This document shows positions 7,773 to 13,851 of a stretch of DNA of 64,000 nt, one piece after another; within the stretch, counting starts at the first letter, position 1; the number at the start of each line of letters is the position of its first letter. Made by a program: the position numbers and the translations under genes. Source of the stretch: Desulfobulbus elongatus DSM 2908 (GTDB taxonomy: Bacteria; Desulfobacterota; Desulfobulbia; Desulfobulbales; Desulfobulbaceae); contig NZ_JHZB01000018.1 of assembly GCF_000621145.1 (NCBI RefSeq), positions 24,928 to 88,927 on the forward strand, given 5' to 3'. Under the pieces are notes generated by a model. It ran no database searches. It was not told where the DNA came from and worked only from the letters and a program-made list of their open reading frames with translations.

Positions 7773-7796
7773 CGTTATATTTTAGGAAATATAGTG
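7773..7796. promoter_or_regulatory. Mod-type operator C, 8-nt spacer variant (CGTTATAT-N8-ATATAGTG)
   Basis: The ten-base arms 7773-7782 and 7787-7796 are inverted repeats at 8 of 10 positions. The site is upstream of the c3/split-Soret unit and contains TATATT on the minus strand, a possible -10. It shares its TATAGTG half with operator D. Confidence 0.5.
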
Positions 7797-7854
7797 ATGT
7801 CAATAAAAAAGTTGGCACCACTGTGTAGGTTGCGCTGAGCGGGGAAAGGAGGGG

Positions 7855-8235
7855 TTAGAGACGTTCGTGTTCGATCCAGCCCTGAAACCGTCCAACGAGC
7901 CGGAAGAAATCGTCGATGGCCTGCCGGCCGGCATCGGTCAGCCAGGCGCCGCCGCCGCGTCGGCCGCCCGCCTGTTTTTCGACCAGCGGTTGTGGCGACA
8001 GGGCGTTCATGTCCTCGACCAGATGCCAGGCGTGGCTGAAGCTCATCTGCATGGATTTGGCGGCAGCGGAAACCGAGCCGTGTTCGCCGATGCGCTCAAG
8101 CAGGACGATCCGGCCCCAGGAAAGATAGGTTCGCCCCTCGTTTTCGATCCAGAGGCGACCCTTGATCTGGAGCCCCTTGTGCATCTGTCCGGATGCCAGG
8201 GCATTGCGTTCGTTTTCTTTTTTCACCTTGGGCAT
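7855..8235 (-). CDS. ModE-like winged-helix regulator lacking TOBE domains
   Basis: This 126-residue protein is the DNA-binding part of the ModE family only. The helix-turn-helix reads SVSAAAKSMQMSFSHAW, and the wing has the Gly-rich GGRRGGGAWLTDAG motif close to that in the full-length ModE of this window. There is no Mop domain, so it cannot bind oxyanion in the usual way. The start at 8235 has GAGG 6 nt before it. It is the last gene of the second transporter run and lies just before the c3 operator. It may act with a free Mop protein, or as a constitutive or ligand-independent regulator; that is inference. Confidence 0.8.
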   Translation of the reverse strand: MPKVKKENERNALASGQMHKGLQIKGRLWIENEGRTYLSWGRIVLLERIGEHGSVSAAAKSMQMSFSHAWHLVEDMNALSPQPLVEKQAGGRRGGGAWLTDAGRQAIDDFFRLVGRFQGWIEHERL

Positions 8236-8350
8236 GCGTTTCCTCGCAGGTACATTAGTCCGCACAATACAATCGGGAGGGGAAACCCCTCTTCCCATCG
8301 CGCAAGAAGTACCGAAATTATTCCGAGGGAGCAATCACAATGTCGAGGCG

Positions 8351-9049
8351 CTAGACATCGGCGGCCACCCAACGGGAGACCAGCAGCACGACCAGCGACA
8401 CCCCGCCGAGCACGGCGACCAGGGTCAGGGCTCTGTCGTATTCGCCCGTGAAGACGGCGTTGTAGATCTCAAGGGAGATGGTATTGGTGCGGCCGTTGAT
8501 GTTGCCGCCGAGCATCAGGGTGATCCCCACCTCGCCCAGGACCCTGGCAAAGGCCAGGGACAGGCCGATGACGACACTCCTGCGGAGCGAGGGCAGAACG
8601 ACCCGGAACAGAATCGTCGCCGGCCCCTTGCCCAGGACCTGGGCTTGTTCGATCAGGCTGCCCGTTTCCTTGCGCACCGCCGCCTGCACCTGCTTGGTGA
8701 TGAGCGGCAGCCCGGCGACGACGGCCGCGATCACCACGCCGCCGAAGCTGAATATCAGCTCGATGTCCCATGCGCTCTTGAGCCAGGAACCGATCGGGCC
8801 GCGTCTTCCCAGCAGGAGGAGCAGAAGGAAGCCGGTGGCGATGGGGGGAAAGATGAGCGGCAGGGTCAGCACGAAATCGAGCAGGGAAATCCACGGTCCC
8901 CTGTGGCGCCCCAGCACATAGCCCATGCCCACGCCGAACACCGCCAGCAGCGGCAGGGCCAGCGCGACCACGCGCAACGTCAGGACAATGCATTCCACGG
9001 TGACCGGGTCGTGCGGGAAGGCGAACAGCTGTCCGCTGGCAAAGATCAC
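8351..9049 (-). CDS. ModB-type ABC permease of the second oxyanion transporter
   Basis: This 232-residue membrane protein has five to six hydrophobic helices. The ModB-like features are LPLIFPPIATGFLLLLLLG, a loop at VLGKGPATILF and LAFARVLGEVGITLML. The start is GTG in a GTGA overlap with the stop of the binding-protein gene, so translation is coupled. It works with the adjacent binding protein and ATPase. Molybdate or tungstate is the likely substrate from family membership; the two cannot be told apart from sequence alone. Confidence 0.88.
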   Translation of the reverse strand: MIFASGQLFAFPHDPVTVECIVLTLRVVALALPLLAVFGVGMGYVLGRHRGPWISLLDFVLTLPLIFPPIATGFLLLLLLGRRGPIGSWLKSAWDIELIFSFGGVVIAAVVAGLPLITKQVQAAVRKETGSLIEQAQVLGKGPATILFRVVLPSLRRSVVIGLSLAFARVLGEVGITLMLGGNINGRTNTISLEIYNAVFTGEYDRALTLVAVLGGVSLVVLLVSRWVAADV

Positions 9050-9777
9050 AATCCGTGCTGTTTGACCAGGGTGCGCGCCGCGTCCGTGCGGAGAAAGGCG
9101 AGAAAGGCGTCGGCAGCCCCGGTGTGCGGGCTGTGCTGCAGCCGCTTGGCCACGATCAGCACCGGCGAATACAGCGTCTCATCCACCGGCAGCACCCGGC
9201 CGACCTTCTGCTCGATGGCCATGGCCTCGGTCTGGTTGATAAAACCGACGTCGACCTCGCCGCTGATCACATAGGCGCTGACCTGCGGCACCGTGCCCAC
9301 CACCAGCAGCTTCGGCTGGAGCCGGTCCCACAGGCCGGTGTTGGCGAGATATTCCCTGGCCGCATGGCCGTAGATCGCCTTTTTCGCATCGGCGATGGCT
9401 ATCCTGCCCGCTGCCGGGGCGGTCAGCTGGTCCAGACCGGTGATGGCAACGCCTTTGGCGACCACCGCGACCAGCCTGCCCCTGCCCAGGACATGCTCTT
9501 CCGAAAAAACAAGATCCGTGGATTCGAGGTGGGTCTTGTCTCCGAGAACGAAGTCGAAATCGCCCCCCTCCTTCACCTGGGGAACAATCTGGCCCATGTT
9601 GCCGAACACCTGCTGTACCCGAATGCCGGTTTGCGCCGTGAACGCCGCACAGGCCTGCTCGACCAGTCGTTTGTAGCCGGCCCCTGCGGCGACGTTCAGG
9701 GTGTCTTCCGCCTGAAGCGGTGCTGTCCAGCCCGCGAGAAATGCGAGGCAACAGCAGAGGATTTTTAAAAAATGCAT
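9046..9777 (-). CDS. ModA-like periplasmic binding protein of the second transporter
   Basis: This 243-residue protein has a signal peptide (LKILCCCLAFLAGW to LQAED, about residues 1-23). The mature part starts LNVAAGAGYKRLVEQ and contains FGNMGQIVPQV and SGEVDVGFINQTEAM, so it is a divergent ModA-type fold with a different ligand loop from the modA at 3838. The start at 9777 has GGGAGA before it. The divergence makes tungstate, molybdate or another oxyanion possible. It is followed directly by the permease. Confidence 0.8.
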   Translation of the reverse strand: MHFLKILCCCLAFLAGWTAPLQAEDTLNVAAGAGYKRLVEQACAAFTAQTGIRVQQVFGNMGQIVPQVKEGGDFDFVLGDKTHLESTDLVFSEEHVLGRGRLVAVVAKGVAITGLDQLTAPAAGRIAIADAKKAIYGHAAREYLANTGLWDRLQPKLLVVGTVPQVSAYVISGEVDVGFINQTEAMAIEQKVGRVLPVDETLYSPVLIVAKRLQHSPHTGAADAFLAFLRTDAARTLVKQHGL

Positions 9778-9821
9778 ACGTTTCTCCCGTGATTGATGAA
9801 TGGACGGTTTCTTGTGGCGGA

Positions 9822-10541
9822 TCATGCAACGGAGCCATCGCGCCGCGGAGCCGCCAGCCCCTGCATGAGCGCCGCCCGCTGCCGTTCCAGCCAATCCGGC
9901 GCCGCCTGCCCCTTGTCCAGGGCAATGACCCGGACCGCACTTGTCAGCGCTTCGGTGAGATCGTGGGTCACCTGGACGATGGCCAATCCCGAGGCCTTCT
10001 GCACCGCAGCCAGATATTCCCGGATGAGCTGACGGTTTTCGATATCCAAGGCGGAAAAGGGTTCGTCGAGCAGCAGCAGGCGCGGCTTGCTGGCCAGGCT
10101 CTGGCACAGGGCTGCCCGCTGCCGTTCGCCGCCGGATATTTCATGGGGTTTCCTGCGGCGGAGATGCGCGATCCCAACCGAATCGAGATAGGCGGCCGCC
10201 CCGCCGGGTTCCTTCAGGGCGAAGCGGACATTCTCTTCCACTGTCATGTGCGGAAACAACCCGTACTCCTGAGCGAGAAACCCGATGCCCCGATGTCGCG
10301 GCCCGATGTGCAGGCCGGTTTCGCTCTTGTGCCAATACTCGCCGCCAAAGTGGATAAAACCGCTGTCCGGCCTGTCCAGCCCGGCAAGGCACCGCAGGGT
10401 TGTCGTTTTCCCCGACCCGGAGGGGCCGGTCAGGAGCACCGTCTCGCCGGGGGCGCATTCCAGGTGGAGATCGAGCGTGAAGAAGGCGAGTCGCTTGACC
10501 AGGTGCGCTGCAAGTCCTTCCCTGCCGTGGCCCCCTGTCAC
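9822..10541 (-). CDS. ABC transporter ATPase of the second transporter
   Basis: This 239-residue ATPase has Walker A GPSGSGKTT, signature ISGGERQRAA and Walker B LLLLDEPFSALD. It has no C-terminal TOBE domain, unlike the modC at 5312. The GTG at 10541 is chosen because it overlaps the hydrolase stop (GTGA) and lies shortly before the conserved fold; no ATG is available nearby. It is followed by the binding protein after 44 nt. Confidence 0.85.
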   Translation of the reverse strand: MTGGHGREGLAAHLVKRLAFFTLDLHLECAPGETVLLTGPSGSGKTTTLRCLAGLDRPDSGFIHFGGEYWHKSETGLHIGPRHRGIGFLAQEYGLFPHMTVEENVRFALKEPGGAAAYLDSVGIAHLRRRKPHEISGGERQRAALCQSLASKPRLLLLDEPFSALDIENRQLIREYLAAVQKASGLAIVQVTHDLTEALTSAVRVIALDKGQAAPDWLERQRAALMQGLAAPRRDGSVA

Positions 10542-11251
10542 GGGGCCGTATCGCCGGGCTGCGCGATGGTCGCGAGCAGCTCGGTCAGGGCTTCCGGGCA
10601 GGCGAGCATGGGGCAGTGGGCCGAATCCAGTTCGTGCACCGGCCAGGACAGCTCCGCGGCCTTTTGGGCTGCCTCCCGGATGAAGGGACTCATGGTTTTG
10701 CGACAGGTGATGTAGCTGATCGGCCGGATCGCGGGATCGAAACGGCCCGGAAATCCGGTATGAAAGGCCTGCTGGGGAAAGGGGCGGAGGCGCGATTCGA
10801 ACCAGGCGGCTTTCGGACCGTCGATGCCGAAAACCTGCACCGGCCACGGCCGGATCAACTCGTTGTCCAATCGGTGCTGCGTGAGCATCTGCTCGAACTG
10901 TTTGCCGGCGATATCGACGAAACTGCGGTTCGATTGGGGAATGACGGCATCGACGAAGATGGCCTGACGAATCCGTTGGGGTTGCAGCATCATCAATGCG
11001 CCGCAGATCATGCCGGAATAACTGTGACCGACCAGAACGACCTCGTCGAGATCCTCGATATCCAGATAACTCGCCATATCCTTGACATAGGTGGTGAGGT
11101 CGAGCTCGGGCCGGAAACCGGAGAACAGGTAGCCGCATCCGGAAAGAGTGGGGGTATGGACCGCATGTCCCCGGTTGTGCAGCAGGGGCCGGATGTTCCG
11201 CCACACCCAACCGCCCTGAAAGGCGCCATGAACGAAAAGAAAGGAAGCCAT
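10538..11251 (-). CDS. alpha/beta hydrolase of the methyl-esterase type in the transporter operon
   Basis: This 237-residue hydrolase has the oxyanion-hole motif FVHGAFQGGW near the N-terminus, the nucleophile elbow GHSYSG (about residue 79), and a late LDSAHCPM His. This resembles plant methyl-esterase/hydroxynitrile-lyase-like and bacterial EstA-type enzymes. No signal peptide is seen, so it is cytoplasmic. AGGTGA precedes the ATG. Its stop overlaps the ATPase start (GTGA), so it is an integral part of the transporter operon. One idea is that it opens an ester-containing chelate after uptake; this is inference only. Confidence 0.75.
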   Translation of the reverse strand: MASFLFVHGAFQGGWVWRNIRPLLHNRGHAVHTPTLSGCGYLFSGFRPELDLTTYVKDMASYLDIEDLDEVVLVGHSYSGMICGALMMLQPQRIRQAIFVDAVIPQSNRSFVDIAGKQFEQMLTQHRLDNELIRPWPVQVFGIDGPKAAWFESRLRPFPQQAFHTGFPGRFDPAIRPISYITCRKTMSPFIREAAQKAAELSWPVHELDSAHCPMLACPEALTELLATIAQPGDTAP

Positions 11252-11344
11252 GTGTTCACCTGTGTATGTCGTTGATTGTGCAGACGCGGTATACCCCGCG
11301 CCCATGGGATCGCGTCGTCCTGCCGGTGCAATCCGCCGGCGTGG

Positions 11345-11575
11345 CTACCCCAGTTGCGTCAAAAAAAACAGGATCCCGCCGACCCCCAGCATGATCGGCA
11401 GGTACCGGCAAAAGAATTCCCTGTGTGAAAGTCGTGTCTTTTTGCCGCAATCGGCGTCGCGACCGAGTTCGGCATTGAACGTCCCGAGGCGCGAACCCAG
11501 AAGGACCTCGATGATATAGGCGGCCAGGATGCACAGCAGCACGACCAGCGCCAAGACGATTCTCCAGTCGCTCAT
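11345..11575 (-). CDS. small two-helix membrane protein in the transporter operon
   Basis: This 76-residue protein has a hydrophobic segment at about 5-24 (VLALVVLLCILAAYIIEVLL) and another near the C-terminus (YLPIMLGVGGILFFL). A polar loop containing DADCGKK lies between them. It starts with an ATGA overlap at the stop of the TrmO-like gene, which supports it as a real coupled gene. I do not recognise the family. Confidence 0.6.
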   Translation of the reverse strand: MSDWRIVLALVVLLCILAAYIIEVLLGSRLGTFNAELGRDADCGKKTRLSHREFFCRYLPIMLGVGGILFFLTQLG

Positions 11576-12081
11576 GAGGGGCTCCCCGTTGTTCCCGATC
11601 CCGCCGCGAACCGTTCGTCGCTGCGGTGATGCCTGGCATTGGCCGATTTCCCTTCGAACCAGCCGAACCGGTTGGCGTCGCAACGGTCAAAATCGGCGAC
11701 ATAGGGTTTGATGTCGATCACGGGTGTCCGATTGAGGACATCGACGCACTCAAGCAGCACCGAATGGTCGGTCACCCCCTTCAGGCGCATCACCGACAGG
11801 CCGATGGGGTTGGGCCGCTTGGGCGAACGCGTGGCAAAGATACCGTGGCGTTCGTTATCGAGGAACGGTTTGACCATGAGTTCGTAGCCCTCGATTTCGT
11901 GGAGGTGGTACAGCACGAACACATGGGAGAATCCTTCCAGGTCCTTCAATCCCGGACGATATTCCGGCAGGATTTCGATGGAGCCCTCGATGCCCTGCGC
12001 CCCGACAGGCTGAATGGGCATGCCCTTGATTTCAGTAAAGGGCGTTTGAAAATATCCAATGGGATTGTAGGCGATCTGCAT
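11572..12081 (-). CDS. TrmO/TsaA-like protein (UPF0066 family)
   Basis: This 169-residue protein carries the family signature RSPKRPNPIGLS near residue 85, and the early motif IGYFQTPF followed by a GSIEILPEY strand. The best-studied member, TrmO, methylates the t6A base in tRNA using SAM. Its position at the head of a molybdate/tungstate-type operon suggests this paralogue may serve metal or pterin metabolism instead, which is inference. The C-terminal 25 residues are low-complexity. AAGGAA precedes the ATG. Degenerate operator F lies 70 nt upstream. Confidence 0.8.
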   Translation of the reverse strand: MQIAYNPIGYFQTPFTEIKGMPIQPVGAQGIEGSIEILPEYRPGLKDLEGFSHVFVLYHLHEIEGYELMVKPFLDNERHGIFATRSPKRPNPIGLSVMRLKGVTDHSVLLECVDVLNRTPVIDIKPYVADFDRCDANRFGWFEGKSANARHHRSDERFAAGSGTTGSPS

Positions 12082-12150
12082 GGTTTATTCCTTTACTTCG
12101 TGAATATTCTTTGTTGAAAACGGGGCCGTCCATGATGAACGGCAGAAAAT

Positions 12151-12173
12151 CGATATGAACAATCAGAATAACG
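12151..12173. promoter_or_regulatory. degenerate Mod-type operator F (CGATATGA-N7-GAATAACG)
   Basis: One perfect arm (GAATAACG, 12166-12173) is paired at the usual 7-nt spacing with a weak arm agreeing at 5 of 8 positions. It lies upstream of the TrmO/hydrolase/transporter run and is oriented as expected for that operon. Confidence 0.4.
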
Positions 12174-12274
12174 GTAGGCGAGATACTGCATCACAAGAAT
12201 GCAACAAGATTAAACCATACAGATTCTCTTGTCGGACATTGATCACTGCCTTGTTTATCCCATGTTCTGTCGGT

Positions 12275-12297
12275 CGTTATGCAAAAATAAAATAACC
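12275..12297. promoter_or_regulatory. Mod-type operator G (CGTTATGC-N7-AAATAACC)
   Basis: The inverted repeat has a 7-nt spacer and lies immediately before the -35 of the mop promoter. It resembles operator B in its left arm. Its position upstream of the promoter allows either activation or repression. Confidence 0.5.
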
Positions 12298-12304
12298 TGT
12301 TGAC

Positions 12305-12333
12305 TTGACAATCAAATTGGCAGGTGGGATTAT
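12305..12333 (+). promoter_or_regulatory. mop promoter
   Basis: TTGACA (12305-12310) and GATTAT (12328-12333) are 17 bp apart, about 70 nt before the mop start. The -35 is a perfect consensus match. Operator G abuts its upstream side. Confidence 0.5.
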
Positions 12334-12401
12334 TATGGCAAGGAGACAGGAGCAAGTGTCTCGTTTCCCATTTTCTTTTTCATCTTATATGGAGGTTTGT
12401 T

Positions 12402-12608
12402 ATGGCCCTGAGCGCACGCAACCAGTTTAAAGGCAAAGTCAAGGACGTAAAAAAAGGCATGGTCATGGCAGAGGTCACGGTCGAAGTCGCGCCGGGTGTG
12501 GACATTGTCGCCGCCATCACCACCAGCTCGGTGGACCGGCTTGGACTGGCCGCCGGCAAGGAGACTGCGGTGGTCATCAAGGCGACAAGCGTCATGCTCG
12601 ATGCCTGA
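12402..12608 (+). CDS. mop: molbindin (single Mop domain)
   Basis: This 68-residue protein is one Mop/TOBE domain. It begins LSARNQFKG, has SVDRLGL in the middle and ends VIKATSVMLDA, matching the molybdate/tungstate-binding loops of the Mop family. Such proteins assemble into hexamers that store oxyanion in the cytoplasm. GGAGG lies 6 nt before the ATG, so the shorter start is clear. It stands between the second transporter run and a ModE-like regulator on the opposite strand, and could supply the missing ligand-binding domain to the TOBE-less regulators. Confidence 0.9.
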   Translation: MALSARNQFKGKVKDVKKGMVMAEVTVEVAPGVDIVAAITTSSVDRLGLAAGKETAVVIKATSVMLDA

Positions 12609-12755
12609 GGTCTGACTCTGCAGGGGGGGCGTCGTGTCCGACGCGTAAACCTCCGCCGTTTGTGCCCTTATCTCTCCTTGCGTTGCCAATATCTGGCAGA
12701 CCGCATGGGGAGAGGGGGCCGTCTTGCCGTTCCCGCGCCGTATGTTTCAGCCTGC

Positions 12756-13100
12756 TCAATAATGGCGCGACCGCTCTTCGATGATGGAGAGCCAGACCGG
12801 TTCGAACTGGAGCCAATAGGCTTTCATGGTCCGCATGCCTTTCTCGGTCAACTCGACCTTGTCGGAGCGCCGGGGATCCCCCAGAAAATCGACGAGCGGT
12901 TGAGAAAAGACCCTGTTCATCTCCCGAATCAGCTCTCTGGCGTGTTTGTGGTCTATCTTTGAAACCTTGGCAGCCTTGGTCAAGGATCCCAAGGCATGAA
13001 TCTCGTTGAGGAGAACCGCTTTTCGGTACCCCAAGGTTGCTCCTTGTTCCATCTCGATGACCACACAGCATTCCGGCGGGAGCGTACATATTTTTTTCAT
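12756..13100 (-). CDS. ModE-like winged-helix regulator lacking TOBE domains (second)
   Basis: This 114-residue protein has a ModE/LysR-type helix-turn-helix (LGSLTKAAKVSKIDHKHARELI) and a basic wing (GDPRRSDKVELTEKG). It ends without a Mop domain. Two Cys (ECCVV) lie just before the domain. It is more divergent than the regulator at 7855. GAGAAGAGG precedes the ATG. Operator H, the best-matched site in the window, lies 20 nt upstream, so it is probably autoregulated or controlled by ModE. It converges on mop. Confidence 0.75.
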   Translation of the reverse strand: MKKICTLPPECCVVIEMEQGATLGYRKAVLLNEIHALGSLTKAAKVSKIDHKHARELIREMNRVFSQPLVDFLGDPRRSDKVELTEKGMRTMKAYWLQFEPVWLSIIEERSRHY

Positions 13101-13119
13101 AACCTCTTCTCCTGTCGTT

Positions 13120-13142
13120 CGCTATTCAAAATTAGAATAACG
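13120..13142. promoter_or_regulatory. Mod-type operator H (CGCTATTC-N7-GAATAACG)
   Basis: The arms match at 7 of 8 positions with a 7-nt spacer. An A-rich tail to 13158 resembles the tail after operators A and B. On the minus strand TTCGCC stands 17 bp before GAATAG, repeating the promoter layout seen at operators A and B. It controls the regulator gene starting at 13100. Confidence 0.65.
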
Positions 13143-13851
13143 AAGGCGAAAAAATCAGGTTGTCTTCCGTGGCCAGCCGGGAATAAAAAGAACAATGCGG
13201 CAACGGCACGAGCCCGCTTGTTTCCTGTATTCGACCTCTTTCGGCGTCTGGCTGGGCAAGGAAAAACCGTTATTCTTTTTGAAGCAAACGCCGGGCCAAA
13301 ACGGATATTTTGAAATTGTCAAAGGATAATCATTAATTGATCAATTGATATCGCTACGTGGAAGGCAAGGTCTACATTTTTGTAGATCAGTCGATGCTAT
13401 TTTTGAAGGACCGGCAACAAAAAAGGGGCAAAGGGCGGACGGATGCAACGGTGCCACGACGATATGCCGTGACTGTGCCGGCATGGCAACCATCGTGAGG
13501 ACAGTCGCTTGTTGTCATCATTAAAATTTATATTTTGCTGCTGAAAAATAGATTTCCATTTTAATCGTGAATTTTGTAGATATAACAGTCACTTTTAAAT
13601 TAATTTTAGCTTGATGTGTATTTTTGATCAATTTTGCTGATAAGCGAAACGTGTGAAGACGACATGATTTTGGCAGAAAGCCAAGGGGCGGCAAGGTGAC
13701 GATCCCCCTCACGCAAGGAAAGCAACAAGAGGGCCGGAATGAGGGGTGAGCATGGACCGATATGCACGATGTTCTATCAATTGAATTGACAAGGACAGTG
13801 ACATCCGGGGCACGTCGAGAATTGAGATCGGAGGGATCGAGGAGTTTGACA
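13143..13851. other. 710-bp intergenic region before the molybdoenzyme/nuo run
   Basis: No gene is convincing here. The region is AT-rich, especially 13520-13660. It holds several palindromes: AATTGA/TCAATT at 13336-13347, TCTACA-TTTT-TGTAGA at 13371-13386, and TTGGC-AGAAA-GCCAA at 13670-13684. TTGATCAATT occurs twice (13338 and 13624). A lone CGTTATTC at 13268 has only a poor partner arm. The region probably contains the promoters and regulator sites of the downstream run. Confidence 0.45.

Noticed and set aside
13268..13290. A further Mod-type operator
   Set aside because: CGTTATTC is perfect but the other arm (AGCAAACG) keeps only the last four bases, so it is left as a half-site.
13338..13350. 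An FNR site
   Set aside because: TTGAT is present but the second half at the required spacing is not ATCAA.
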